A stretch of 64,000 nt of DNA, from positions 921,070 through 985,069 of the forward strand of contig NZ_HF954537.1 in NCBI RefSeq assembly GCF_000455225.1, written 5' to 3'. This document shows positions 46,012 through 55,425 of this stretch, one piece after another (positions within the stretch are counted from its first letter, which is position 1; each line of letters starts with the position of its first letter). A program made the position numbers and the translations under genes. Below the pieces are notes generated by a model that did not search any database, was not told the DNA's origin, and saw nothing but the letters and a program-made list of their open reading frames with translations. This DNA comes from Megasphaera massiliensis. GTDB taxonomy: Bacteria > Bacillota > Negativicutes > Veillonellales > Megasphaeraceae.

Positions 46012-47133
46012 TTACGGACGACGGTTTCGGGCAATCGACAAGGCCAGTTCAGCAATATCCTGAGCTGCCTGGGGCTTACCCATCGAACGGCTGGCTTTGC
46101 CCATGGCTGCCAGGGCCGACGGATCGTCTTTTAAATGAATGATTTCTTCCAATAGTTCCCGCCCGGTCAGCATCTTATCGAGAATCATCTTGGCGGCGCC
46201 GCACATGACCAGGGCCTGTGCATTGTAGCGCTGATGATCTTCCGCTGCATAGGGATAGGGAATAAGAATCGACGGTACGCCGCGAACGGTCAGCTCGGCA
46301 AGACCGACGGCACCGGCCCGGTATACGGCCAGGTCGCAGGCAGCCAGGGCTTCCGGCATATGGTGAAGATAAGGAATGATGCGGCTCCCCTTACCGTAGC
46401 GGCCGCGGCATTCGATGCCCGACAGCTGTTTTACGACGCGGTCATATTCGTGATCGCCGGTAACGTGGAGAATCTGTATCGTATCGTCGTTGCGAAAATG
46501 TTTATGAACCTCGATCATCGCCGTGTTGATGCTGCGGGCACCGCGGCTTCCTCCGGCGACGAGGAGGGTGAATTTATGGGGATCCAATCCCAGTTTTTTC
46601 CGGCCCTCTTCGCGAGTGACCGTCAAAATATCCTTGCGAACGGGATTGCCTGTATAAACGAGAATGCTTTTTCTGCGAAAGCGCTCGGCAGCTTCTTCAT
46701 AACCGAGAGCGACGCGATTGACAAAGCGGCTCAAAATCGTATTGGTAACGCCGGGAATGACGTTTTGTTCCTGGATCAATGCCGGTACACCGCTGAGACT
46801 TGCGGCTAGTAAGACCGGGCCGCAGACGAAACCGCCGGTACCGATGACGACGTCCGGTTTAAATTTATGGATAATGCCTTCTGCCTTAATCAGACTGGCT
46901 GCCGTCTTCCCGAGGGTAACCAGGTTGCGGACGGAAATCTTCCGTTCGAGGCCCCGCACGTCGAGGGTGACGAAGGGCAACCCTTCTTTTGGAATCAAGG
47001 TATTTTCCAGGCCGATTTTGGAGCCGACGTAGAGAAATTCGGTGGGCTCGATGTCGGCGATCGCCCGGGCAATGGTAATAGCCGGATAGATATGGCCGCC
47101 TGTGCCGCCTCCGGAAATTATAACTCGACGCAT
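46012..47133 (-). CDS. murG: UDP-GlcNAc: undecaprenyl-PP-MurNAc-pentapeptide GlcNAc transferase
   Basis: 373 residues, GT-B fold. The first glycine loop is ISGGGTGGHIYPAI, the second VAGGSRGARSIN, and the UDP-GlcNAc site is AVYRAGAVGLAELTVRGVPSILIPYPYAAEDHQ. It converts lipid I to lipid II at the inner membrane. It lies 33 nt after the murD reading, where many Firmicutes have ftsW, and 13 nt before murC. Confidence 0.96.
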   Translation of the reverse strand: MRRVIISGGGTGGHIYPAITIARAIADIEPTEFLYVGSKIGLENTLIPKEGLPFVTLDVRGLERKISVRNLVTLGKTAASLIKAEGIIHKFKPDVVIGTGGFVCGPVLLAASLSGVPALIQEQNVIPGVTNTILSRFVNRVALGYEEAAERFRRKSILVYTGNPVRKDILTVTREEGRKKLGLDPHKFTLLVAGGSRGARSINTAMIEVHKHFRNDDTIQILHVTGDHEYDRVVKQLSGIECRGRYGKGSRIIPYLHHMPEALAACDLAVYRAGAVGLAELTVRGVPSILIPYPYAAEDHQRYNAQALVMCGAAKMILDKMLTGRELLEEIIHLKDDPSALAAMGKASRSMGKPQAAQDIAELALSIARNRRP

Positions 47134-47166
47134 GTTCCTGCCTCCTGTCGTCTGTTTTAAATAGTA

Positions 47167-48534
47167 TCAGATCGCGTTGACAATGCCCTTAAAGACACGG
47201 CCACGCTGTTCAAAATTGTCATACATATCAAAGCTCGAGCAAGCCGGTGAAAGGAGGACGGCCTGAGGAGCTTTGGCAATACTGCGGGCTAACATAATCG
47301 CACCTTCCATACTATAACCGGTTCGGCGGATATCTGCAATACCTGCTTTTTTCGCGGCTGCTTCAAAGCGGTCGGCGGCATCGCCGATGAGGATCAGTGT
47401 ATCGACGCGTTTGGCCGCTAAGGCCATGAAGTCATCGAGGGGCGTCTTTTTATCGTAGCCGCCGGCGATGAGAATGAGATGGCCCTGGGGAAAGGCATCC
47501 AAAGCCTTCATCGAAGCATCGACATTGGTACCCTTGGAGTCATTATAATAAGTCACATCGTGGATGGTCCGGACTTTTTCAAGCCGGTGTTCAACCCCTT
47601 TAAAGGTTTTAAAACTTGTCTAATGACGTCAAGGGAAGCCCCGGCCGCATAGGTCAAGAGAATCGCCGCTAAGCAATTCTGTATATTATGCTTGCCAAAG
47701 AGATGGAGCTCCGATTCAGCACAGACGACGGTATCCTGTCCTTCATGGCGCAGAATAAGGTCGCCGTCCCGATAAAAGGCTCCTTCAGGGACCTCGCCGT
47801 TTGTCGAGAAGTACAGGACGGTACCGGTCATGGCATCGGCCATGGCCCGGACGCGGTCATCATCGTAATTGAGGATGGCATAATCGTCTTTGTCCTGATT
47901 GAGGAAAATTCGCTGTTTCGCAGCACTGTAGGCTTCCATCGTGTGATGACGGTCCAAATGGTCCGGCGTGATATTGAGGATAACCGCCGCCTTGGCCTTC
48001 ATCGTACGCGTAAATTCGAGTTGGAAACTTGAAAGTTCGGCCACGACGACGGCGTCTTTCGGAAGATCCTTTGCCTGTTCTGAAAGGCCGTAGCCGATGT
48101 TGCCGCCGACGACGGTCTGACGGCCCGTAGCTTTCATGATTTCCCCCACCAGGGTCGTCGTCGTCGTCTTACCGTTAGTACCGGTGATGCCGATGATGTC
48201 AGCATCGGTAACGCGGCAGGCGACTTCGACTTCGCTCCAAATGGGAAGCCTTTTCGCAGCAGCGGCTTTCATAATGGGAATTTCCGGAGAAATGACCGGC
48301 GACGGTACGACGACATCCATGCCGTCGAGGAGGCTCGTTTCCTGACTGCCGAAGACGAGCTTTACGCCGTGAGACGCCAAGTCCGGCCATGGCTTTTCGC
48401 TCACATCGATGGCCTTCATATCGTTGAGGACGACCGTCCCCCCCGTGATCTGCCAAGGCCAGTGAAGCGGCACGACCACTAATGCCCGCGCCGATGACTA
48501 AAAATTTTTTTCCAGAAAAATCCATGATGCTCAT
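47167..48534 (-). pseudogene. murD: UDP-N-acetylmuramoylalanine--D-glutamate ligase, broken by two indels
   Basis: Three overlapping readings together give a full MurD of about 455 residues. The N-terminus MDFSGKKFLVIGAGISGRAASLALADHGG runs into a 7-base C tract (G on the coding strand) at 48438-48444; six would continue as TVVLNDMKAID. The middle part has the P-loop GITGTNGKTTTTTLVGE and LNITPDHLDRH. Near 47605-47610 one base appears missing in a short A/T run, and the C-terminus resumes as VEHRLEKV-TYYNDSKGTNVDAS. The enzyme adds D-Glu to UDP-MurNAc-L-Ala and is essential, and no other copy is in the window, so sequencing error is more likely than gene loss. ATG 48534 has AGGTG upstream. 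Confidence 0.9.
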
Positions 48535-48586
48535 TACCTACACCTGCTTTATGTAAAATATGGTCTTAACAAGGAGAAAAGACTGT

Positions 48587-49552
48587 TTACTTTCCTGCCA
48601 TGACGACGATAATCGCCAAGATAGCCATTAACGCCGAAAAACTCCAAAAAACAGTAACTACTTTCACTTCGCTCCAACCGGATAATTCAAAATGGTGGTG
48701 AATGGGACTCATTTTGAAGACCCGGACGCCCCGTGTTTTGAAGGAAATAACCTGGATGATGACCGACAAGGCTTCGAGGACATAGAGACCGCCGGCCAAG
48801 ATGAGCAAGAGTTCCGTCTTGGTCAAAATGGCCATAGCCGCTAAGGCACCGCCGAGAGCCAGAGACCCGGTATCGCCCATGAACATTTTAGCCGGATGCT
48901 GGTTATAGAACAAGAAGCCCAGGCAGGCACCGGTCAGGGCCGTACTGAAAATGGCAAAATGAGTATACCCCAAGGCGACAGCGATGACGACGTAGGCAAC
49001 GGCCGTAATCGAGCATGAACCGGCTGCCAGTCCGTCGAGTCCGTCCGTCAGGTTGACGGCATTGCTGGTTCCGACGATCATGACGAATACGAAGAGATAG
49101 TAGAACAAGCCTAAGTCAACCGTAGTCGACGTGAAAGGAATCCACAAGGTCGTGGGAAAATGAAGGAAGGCTTGGAGGATGTAGCAGAAAACGGCAGCCA
49201 TGACGAACTGGCCGGCCAGTTTCTGTTTTGCCGTAAGGCCCAAATTGCGGTGTTTAACGGCCTTGATGGAGTCATCCAAAAAACCGATGACGCCGTGACC
49301 GAGGGTCAGGAATAAGGCCAAAGCCTTTCTGATTTCCATCGGATCAAAGAGGAGGCAAGCCACGGTCAGCGCCGTCAGGATGAGAATCCCCCCCATGGTC
49401 GGTGTACCGGCTTTATACTTATGGCTTTCCGGCCCTTCTTCTCGTTCAGACTGGCGGGCGTGGAACTGTTTCAGTTTTTTGATGACGAAAGGTCCCAGGA
49501 CAAGGCCGATGACCAAGCTGACGATGAAGCTGAAAATCAGCATTTTAAACAT
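48587..49552 (-). CDS. mraY: Phospho-N-acetylmuramoyl-pentapeptide transferase
   Basis: 321 residues with about ten transmembrane helices. Family motifs: KAGTPTMGGILIL, NLTDGLDGLAAG with catalytic aspartates, and MGDTGSLALGG; MSPIHHHFELSGW is the cytoplasmic His-rich loop. It forms lipid I on the inner membrane. It follows murF by 5 nt and precedes murD by about 50 nt. Confidence 0.97.
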   Translation of the reverse strand: MFKMLIFSFIVSLVIGLVLGPFVIKKLKQFHARQSEREEGPESHKYKAGTPTMGGILILTALTVACLLFDPMEIRKALALFLTLGHGVIGFLDDSIKAVKHRNLGLTAKQKLAGQFVMAAVFCYILQAFLHFPTTLWIPFTSTTVDLGLFYYLFVFVMIVGTSNAVNLTDGLDGLAAGSCSITAVAYVVIAVALGYTHFAIFSTALTGACLGFLFYNQHPAKMFMGDTGSLALGGALAAMAILTKTELLLILAGGLYVLEALSVIIQVISFKTRGVRVFKMSPIHHHFELSGWSEVKVVTVFWSFSALMAILAIIVVMAGK

Positions 49553-49557
49553 TCACA

Positions 49558-50928
49558 TTACTTCCTTTCAAAATAGGGCAGTATTTTTTCCATAGCAAAG
49601 CTGCGCGAGCCTTTCAAAAGGACGGTGTCACCGTCCCGGAGCAAGGCCTTCAGCTGACGGGCCGCCGCTTCATGAGAATCGGTCATATAGACGGCTTTCA
49701 TGCCGGCATCCTGTGCCGCACGGGCGATATCTTCAGCCAGATTCCCCATGGTGATGAGGGCGTCGAGCTTCATATCGGCAACCAAGCGGCCGATGGCCCG
49801 ATGTTCTCTTTCGGCCCAGTCGCCGAGTTCTCCCATGCCGCCGAGGACGGCGATTTTGCGTCCCTTGGTCAAGAGATCCAAGGTGCGGATAGCTTCAGCC
49901 ATCGAAGCCGGATTGGCATTATACGTATCGTTGATGAAGGTATAAGGCCCGAGGTGCAGGAGTTCCTGGCGCATGGCCATGCCTCGATAGGCAGAAAGTC
50001 CGGACTGCAGTTCCGCGTCACTGAGACCGGTCAGGTATCCTGAGGCAATGGCCGCCAAGGCATTATAGACGTTGTGGCGGCCAATGACCGGAACGGAAAC
50101 ATCAAAGGTACGGTCGAAGCAGCGGCAGGTAAAGCGAACCCCTTTTTCGTCACAGACGATATTCTCGGCCCGGATCTGCGCCGAATCATCGGTCCCGTAG
50201 AGGACAGACCGACCTTGGCAGAGATCCTTCATCGGTGCAACAAAAGGATCGTCACCATTTAAGATGGCCGTTCCTTTGGCATCGAGGCCTTGAACCAATT
50301 CAGACTTGGCCTTGGCAATATTTTCCTGAGAACCTAAGAGTTCGATATGGCTCTTGCCGACGTTGGTGACGACGCCGATGGTCGGCTCGCCGATATCGAC
50401 CAGTTCGGCAATCTGCCCGAGGCCGCGCATGCCCATTTCGACGACGCAGGCTTCGTGGTCAGCCGTTAACTGTAACAAGGTTTTAGGCAGTCCGATTTCA
50501 TTATTATAATTCTTTTCCGTCTGCAATACCTTATATTTTTCACTCAAGACGGCGGCAATCATATTGCGCGTCGACGTCTTCCCTACCGAGCCGGTTACGG
50601 CAATGACAGGAATGGAAAAACGGCGGCGGTGAAAACGGGCTAAATCCTGATAAGCTTTCAGCGTATCAGAAACGACGAAAATCGGTACCGCAGCCCCCTT
50701 ATATTCCGGACGCAGTTCAGAGACGACGGCACCGGCCGCGCCCGAAGAGAGTGCCTTTAAGACGAAGTCATGACCGTTAAAAGAGGTCCCTTTGAAGGCG
50801 ACGAAAAGGGAGCCCTTTTCCACCGCCCGAGTATCGGTGCAAACGTCATGAAAAAGCACGCTCCCTATAGAAGAGAGCAGACGGGCTCCCGTCGCTTTCT
50901 GTACTTCTTCACTGGTAAAATCAGCCAT
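49558..50928 (-). CDS. murF: UDP-N-acetylmuramoyl-tripeptide--D-alanyl-D-alanine ligase
   Basis: 456 residues. The P-loop is VTGSVGKTSTRNMIAAVL, the central domain has NYNNEIGLPKTLL, and the C-domain holds INDTYNANPASMAEAI. It adds the D-Ala-D-Ala made by Ddl. The ATG overlaps the murE stop codon (TAATG). Confidence 0.95.
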   Translation of the reverse strand: MADFTSEEVQKATGARLLSSIGSVLFHDVCTDTRAVEKGSLFVAFKGTSFNGHDFVLKALSSGAAGAVVSELRPEYKGAAVPIFVVSDTLKAYQDLARFHRRRFSIPVIAVTGSVGKTSTRNMIAAVLSEKYKVLQTEKNYNNEIGLPKTLLQLTADHEACVVEMGMRGLGQIAELVDIGEPTIGVVTNVGKSHIELLGSQENIAKAKSELVQGLDAKGTAILNGDDPFVAPMKDLCQGRSVLYGTDDSAQIRAENIVCDEKGVRFTCRCFDRTFDVSVPVIGRHNVYNALAAIASGYLTGLSDAELQSGLSAYRGMAMRQELLHLGPYTFINDTYNANPASMAEAIRTLDLLTKGRKIAVLGGMGELGDWAEREHRAIGRLVADMKLDALITMGNLAEDIARAAQDAGMKAVYMTDSHEAAARQLKALLRDGDTVLLKGSRSFAMEKILPYFERK

Positions 50929-52433
50929 TATTTATCTCCTCGATGCAGGTCGCGAACGGCATTGCGGGCTTCTTCGCGGTCGTCAAAGTGAATCGTACCG
51001 TCATTTAAGATCTGATACGTTTCATGACCCTTACCGGCAATGACGATGATGTCATTTTCTTGTGCCAGTTCGACGGCTCGATAAATGGCTTCACGACGGT
51101 TGACGATGACTTCATGATGCTGTCCCGCCTTAAGCCCTTGTTTAACGCCTTCTTCGACTTCTGCTACGATGGCATCGGGGTTTTCCGAACGCGGGTTATC
51201 CGAAGTGACGATGGGAATATCGGCAAGTTCTGCGCCGATGCGGCCCATGATGGGGCGCTTGGTCCGGTCGCGGTCACCACCGCATCCAAAGACGGCAATG
51301 ACGTGGTTGGGGTTCATGGCCCGTGCCGTTTCCAAGGCCTTTTCAAGGCTGTCCGGCGTATGGGAATAGTCGACGACGATAGCAAAGGGCTGGCCGGCTT
51401 CGACGAGTTCAAAACGTCCGGCTACGGAGTGGAAAGTCTGAATGGCCTTGTCGATAGTGGCTTCGTCGATGCCTTCGGCATGGGCCGCACCGATAGCAGC
51501 CAGTGTATTGTAAACGTTGAACAGGCCGGTAATGTTCATATTGAGATGGACATTGACAAAAGGACCGACGACGTCGAAGGACGAGCGTTTCAGTTCGACA
51601 TTTAAATTCGAACCTTTGAGGTCGGCATCTTGTTCAACGCCATAGGTCAAAACCTGGCAGTGGCAAGCATCGAGAATCTGTTTAGACCAGGGATCGTCGA
51701 CGTTTACGATAGCCGTTTTATTGTCTTTGACATGGTCGGCAGCGGTCAGGCTCTGGAAGAGCTTGGCTTTCGCGGCGACGTAATTTTCCATGGTCTTATG
51801 GAAATCGAGATGGTCCTGAGTAAGATTGGTAAAGACAGCCGTATCGTATTCGATACCGGCGACGCGGTCTAAGGCCAAGGCGTGGCTGGACACTTCCATG
51901 ACGACATGGGTCATGCCCTTTTCATACATCAGGGCCAAAAAGCGCTGGAGTTCGACGACGTCCGGCGTCGTGTTGTGAATGGGCAGTTCTTCATCGTCGA
52001 TAAGGGCGTGAATCGTGCCGATGACGCCGACATGATGGCCGGCAGAACGCAGGATATGGGCAATGATGTGGGTCGTCGTCGTCTTACCGTTGGTACCGGT
52101 GACGCCAATCATGCGCATCTTTTTGCCGGGATAGTCATAAAAGAAAGGGACCATGTCTTCTAAGGCATGGTGGATATCGGGGACCTGGATCTGGACCGTT
52201 TTCGACGGCAGGTCGAGGTGTTTCGTCGTCAAAACGGCGACGGCCCCTTTTTCAACAGCCTGCGCTGCAAAAGCAGCCCCGTCGACATGAGCGCCGGAAA
52301 TGCAGACGAATAAGTAGCCCGCTTCGATGTCCCGGGAGTCCGAAGAAATGCCGGTAACTACCGTATCGGCACTGCCGCTGAGATTATAAATTCCTTTAAG
52401 TTGTTTGCAAAGTTCACCTATTGTTTTTGTCAT
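50928..52433 (-). CDS. murE: UDP-N-acetylmuramoyl-tripeptide synthetase
   Basis: 501 residues from the ATG at 52433 (MTKTIGELCKQLKGIYNLSG), with AGGAGG 10 nt upstream; 30 upstream in-frame codons have no such site. The P-loop is VTGTNGKTTTTHI; VVDYSHTPDSLEKALE and the selectivity loop SDNPRSENPDAIV follow. DNPR in this loop is typical of meso-diaminopimelate-adding enzymes. It acts in the cytoplasm. Upstream lie a hairpin and ftsL; murF overlaps its end. Confidence 0.95.
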   Translation of the reverse strand: MTKTIGELCKQLKGIYNLSGSADTVVTGISSDSRDIEAGYLFVCISGAHVDGAAFAAQAVEKGAVAVLTTKHLDLPSKTVQIQVPDIHHALEDMVPFFYDYPGKKMRMIGVTGTNGKTTTTHIIAHILRSAGHHVGVIGTIHALIDDEELPIHNTTPDVVELQRFLALMYEKGMTHVVMEVSSHALALDRVAGIEYDTAVFTNLTQDHLDFHKTMENYVAAKAKLFQSLTAADHVKDNKTAIVNVDDPWSKQILDACHCQVLTYGVEQDADLKGSNLNVELKRSSFDVVGPFVNVHLNMNITGLFNVYNTLAAIGAAHAEGIDEATIDKAIQTFHSVAGRFELVEAGQPFAIVVDYSHTPDSLEKALETARAMNPNHVIAVFGCGGDRDRTKRPIMGRIGAELADIPIVTSDNPRSENPDAIVAEVEEGVKQGLKAGQHHEVIVNRREAIYRAVELAQENDIIVIAGKGHETYQILNDGTIHFDDREEARNAVRDLHRGDK

Positions 52434-52508
52434 TATTATAGAACCTCCTTGACGGTTCATTTCATTGTACTGTTCTACATTGTACAGCTTTATCGGATAA
52501 ATAACAAT

Positions 52509-52538
52509 GAGGTCGTCGCACAAAAGTGCGTCGACCTC
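52509..52538. terminator. Perfect hairpin between ftsL and murE
   Basis: GAGGTCGTCGCAC and GTGCGTCGACCTC form a nearly perfect 13-bp stem with a 4-nt loop, 12 nt past the ftsL stop. Only a broken U-run follows (CATTGTTATTT), so it may attenuate or stabilise the message. In many Firmicutes ftsI/spoVD occupies this position. Confidence 0.55.
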
Positions 52539-52550
52539 TCATTTAAGCAA

Positions 52551-52946
52551 TTATCGACGGTTCCCCTTTGCGGCCTGATCGCTTTGATTCCCATAGAGAA
52601 TACGTGACGGTGCCACCATTCCCAGCTGTTTCGTCGCCGTCGTATAAATTCGTTCCGGCGTTTCCAATTTGGAAATTTGGACCCGTAACTGCTCATTTTC
52701 ACGTTGTAACTGCTGTGCTTGAAGTTTTAATTCCATGAGTTCGCCACTCTGCTGATACGTCCAAGACGTAATAAGATTAGAAGCGATGGCAATCGCTGCG
52801 ATCATTCCAATGGGAACCAGAACATATACGGCACCCTGCTGGACAGCCTGTACCGCAGCTGACCTCCACAGGGGAACGCTTCTTTCTTCATGTAAATTTC
52901 CGACTTTCCTTGCCAGCATACGCAACACATCCATTTCAATAATCAT
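52551..52946 (-). CDS. ftsL: FtsL-like septum protein
   Basis: 131 residues from the ATG at 52946, with AAGGAG 8 nt upstream. One transmembrane helix (about 38-58, VYVLVPIGMIAAIAIASNLI) is followed by a heptad-patterned coiled coil (ELMELKLQAQQLQRENEQLRVQISKLE) and a C-terminal TPERIYTTATKQLGMVAP, the FtsL/DivIC ending. Identity rests on topology and on position 13 nt after rsmH, since FtsL sequences diverge. It would join FtsB and FtsQ at the septum. Confidence 0.82.
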   Translation of the reverse strand: MIIEMDVLRMLARKVGNLHEERSVPLWRSAAVQAVQQGAVYVLVPIGMIAAIAIASNLITSWTYQQSGELMELKLQAQQLQRENEQLRVQISKLETPERIYTTATKQLGMVAPSRILYGNQSDQAAKGNRR

Positions 52947-52959
52947 TAGCTTGGCTCCT

Positions 52960-53892
52960 TCATTTACGGATACCGACGCGAAGTTTTGCACTGCGGGCCC
53001 TCGGATTCAAATCCAGTTCCTCCGGCGACGGTAAAATGGGTTGTCGCTTTACTTTTAGGATGGCTTGATGATGGCAGGTGCAAACCGGCATATCGGGCGG
53101 ACAGATACAATCGGTCGCCAAAAGACGCAGCGTCTGTTTTGCAATACGATCCTCCAGTGAATGGAAGGTAATGACACACAAACGTCCTCCGCGCTTTAAA
53201 CGCTGAGCGGCATGTTCCAAGGAATCCTTTAAGATTCCCAATTCGTCATTGACTTCGATTCGGATAGCCTGAAACGTTCGCTTCGCCGGGTGCGGCCCGT
53301 CCTTACGAGCGCCGGCCGGGATGGCCTTTTTAATAACGTGAACCAGTTCTTCCGTCCGTTCTAAAGGTTTTTCCTGACGTTCTTTCACGATGAATTCGGC
53401 AATGCGCTTAGCCCACCGTTCTTCCCCATAATCTTTGATGATACGGTACAAGTCGGCTTCGCTGTAACCGTTTACGACGTCGTAAGCGCTGCGCCCTTGA
53501 CTGCGGTCCATGCGCATGTCGAGGGGCCCGTCCTGCATATAAGAAAATCCCCGGTCCGGTGTATCCAGTTGATAGCTCGATACGCCGAGATCAAACATGA
53601 TGCCGTCGACGGCATCGATGTGAAGTTCGTCGAGGACTTCCGATATATACCTGAAATTGCGCTGCACGAGAATATGTCGGCACGGCGTATCAGAGAGGCG
53701 TTCCGTTGCCGCTGCAATGGCGTCCCGGTCCTGGTCGAGACCGATAATCGTCGCCTCCCCCGTCAGCTGGTCGGCTAAGGCCCTGGAATGGCCGCCGCCG
53801 CCGAGGGTACAGTCGACGTAAACGCCGCTGGTATCAGTTATTAAATTGGCTATGGTTTCCTTACGAAGAACACTGACGTGGTGAAAATCCAT
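52960..53892 (-). CDS. rsmH: 16S rRNA (cytosine(1402)-N4)-methyltransferase
   Basis: 310 residues. HVSVLRKETI opens the protein; the SAM site is YVDCTLGGGGHSRAL, with DGIMFDLGVSSYQLD and a C-terminal RLCVITFHSLEDRI. It methylates C1402 of 16S rRNA in the cytoplasm. It lies 8 nt after mraZ and 13 nt before ftsL, the standard order. Confidence 0.96.
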   Translation of the reverse strand: MDFHHVSVLRKETIANLITDTSGVYVDCTLGGGGHSRALADQLTGEATIIGLDQDRDAIAAATERLSDTPCRHILVQRNFRYISEVLDELHIDAVDGIMFDLGVSSYQLDTPDRGFSYMQDGPLDMRMDRSQGRSAYDVVNGYSEADLYRIIKDYGEERWAKRIAEFIVKERQEKPLERTEELVHVIKKAIPAGARKDGPHPAKRTFQAIRIEVNDELGILKDSLEHAAQRLKRGGRLCVITFHSLEDRIAKQTLRLLATDCICPPDMPVCTCHHQAILKVKRQPILPSPEELDLNPRARSAKLRVGIRK

Positions 53893-53900
53893 AATTCCTC

Positions 53901-54341
53901 CTAAAAGTCCAGGTTCAGGAAATCGTCGAGGCTTTCGGCGATTTCTTCCATGGCCGGAACAGTCTTGGCAACATAGGCTTCATATGCGTCTTTACTCCAA
54001 ATTTCGACCTTGTCTCCTGTCCCCAGAACGGTCACATCCTTAACCAGTTTCGCATAGGCCCGCAAAGTAGCCGGAATAAGGATACGACCTTGCTTATCGA
54101 ATTCGACTTCAGCAGCACTGCCAAAGACGAATCGCTGGAAGGCACGGACGTTTTCCTTCGATGCCTTCAGTTGTTTTAAACTTCCGGCAAACCGCATCCA
54201 TGCTTCCATCGTGTAAACGGAAAGGCAGCCTTCCAAACCTCGGGTAACGATGAAGGTTGGACCGAGTTCATCCCGAAATTTGACAGGCAAAATGACGCGA
54301 CCTTTAGCGTCGATTGTATGTTCGTATTCTCCCATAAACAT
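53901..54341 (-). CDS. mraZ: Transcriptional regulator MraZ
   Basis: 146 residues from the ATG at 54341 (AGGAG 11 nt upstream; a second ATG at 54335 is 17 nt away). Two SpoVT/AbrB-like repeats are seen: EYEHTIDAKGRVILPVKFRDELG and AAEVEFDKQGRILIPATLRAYAKL, each with the DxKGR-like DNA-binding motif. MraZ autoregulates the division and cell-wall operon through repeated sites in its own promoter. It heads the cluster; the promoter is at 54373-54402. Confidence 0.95.
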   Translation of the reverse strand: MFMGEYEHTIDAKGRVILPVKFRDELGPTFIVTRGLEGCLSVYTMEAWMRFAGSLKQLKASKENVRAFQRFVFGSAAEVEFDKQGRILIPATLRAYAKLVKDVTVLGTGDKVEIWSKDAYEAYVAKTVPAMEEIAESLDDFLNLDF

Positions 54342-54372
54342 TAGGCGCGTCACTCCTTTCACTCTCCTCCAC

Positions 54373-54402
54373 ATTCTACCACATTTACACACTCTGTGAC
54401 AA
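54373..54402 (-). promoter_or_regulatory. Sigma-A promoter of the mraZ cluster
   Basis: Minus strand TTGTCA (54397-54402), 18-nt spacer, TAGAAT (54373-54378). The spacer and downstream DNA hold GTGTG, GTGTA, GTGGTAG and GTGGAGG-type elements, recalling the GTG-rich repeats MraZ binds in other bacteria; this is inference. Confidence 0.6.
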
Positions 54403-54422
54403 TAATGTTGACAAAGAATGGG

Positions 54423-54464
54423 AAAAAAAAATAAGCCGTCGCACTGGCGACAGCCTACTTTTTT
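54423..54464. terminator. Bidirectional terminator between gluQRS and mraZ
   Basis: AAGCCGTCGC and GCGACAGCCT pair over a 4-nt loop with two wobble pairs; eight A on one side and six T on the other give U-runs for both strands. Confidence 0.85.
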
Positions 54465-54487
54465 AATATATCGTTTAGTAAACCGAT

Positions 54488-55414
54488 TTACTTCATCGTT
54501 CCGGTAATAACAATCGGATCTGTATGCATTTTTTTAAAATCACAAAGGGCCACTAATTCAGCCCGGCTGTAGCGGCGCCGTTCCGGAACCAAGCCGCCGG
54601 CATAGGCCAGGTGGGACAAAATCGTCTCGGCATCGACACCGTCGTCCCGCAGGGCGCGGACGGTAATGCCTTTTTGTCGTTTCGACAGGCGATTCCCATC
54701 GCCGTCGATGAGCATCGGCACGTGGGTATAGTGGGGCGCGTCGTAGCCTAAAATCTTCATGAGCCAAATCTGCTGCGCCGTCGATGACAGCAAGTCTTCA
54801 CCGCGCAGGACATGGGTTATGGCCATGCTGCCGTCATCGACGGAAACAGCCAACTGGTAGGCATACATGTCATCGGCCCGGCGGACGACGAAGTCACCGC
54901 AGCAGTCGGGCAGATAGTCTTCCTGCCGGCCGTAAACGGAGTCGGTAAAGTAAACGGTTTCGTCCGGTACATGGATGCGCCACGACGGTTTCTTGGTCAT
55001 GCGGCGTTCGGCTTCACTCAGGCCGTAACAATGGCCGTCGTACACGGTATGTTCGCCGGCATGAGGGGCCCCAATGGCCTGAAGCCGCGTCCGGCTGCAG
55101 TAGCAGGGATAAAGGAGTCCCTTTTCCCGCAGGACGTCCAAGGCCTCGTCATAACGGTCGTAACGTTCCTGCTGGACGTAAGGACCGTAAGGGCCTCCCA
55201 CATCGGGGCCTTCGTCCCAGGCAAGGCCCAGCCAGGAAAGGTCTTCCATAAGTGCCTTAGTATACACAGCCTTGGATCGCTGCTCATCAATATCTTCAAT
55301 CCGAAGGACCAAGGTGCCTCCGGCCTGACGCACTTGGAGCCAGGCCAAAAAGGCCGACCAGACGTTGCCGAGGTGGATATATCCTGTCGGGCTCGGAGCA
55401 AATCGCCCTCGCAT
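54488..55414 (-). CDS. gluQRS: Glutamyl-Q tRNA(Asp) synthetase
   Basis: 308 residues, shorter than GluRS because the anticodon-binding domain is absent. RFAPSPTGYIHLGN is the HIGH region, GNRLSKRQKG the KMSKS equivalent, and a zinc site is built from CYC (near residue 100) and the later Tyr/Cys of VYDGHC. It attaches glutamate to the queuosine base at position 34 of tRNA-Asp. The window also holds queE and queD (61.7-62.6 kb), consistent with a full queuosine pathway. It lies 11 nt after the M16 peptidase gene. Confidence 0.93.
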   Translation of the reverse strand: MRGRFAPSPTGYIHLGNVWSAFLAWLQVRQAGGTLVLRIEDIDEQRSKAVYTKALMEDLSWLGLAWDEGPDVGGPYGPYVQQERYDRYDEALDVLREKGLLYPCYCSRTRLQAIGAPHAGEHTVYDGHCYGLSEAERRMTKKPSWRIHVPDETVYFTDSVYGRQEDYLPDCCGDFVVRRADDMYAYQLAVSVDDGSMAITHVLRGEDLLSSTAQQIWLMKILGYDAPHYTHVPMLIDGDGNRLSKRQKGITVRALRDDGVDAETILSHLAYAGGLVPERRRYSRAELVALCDFKKMHTDPIVITGTMK

Positions 55415-55425
55415 GGAAGCCCCCC

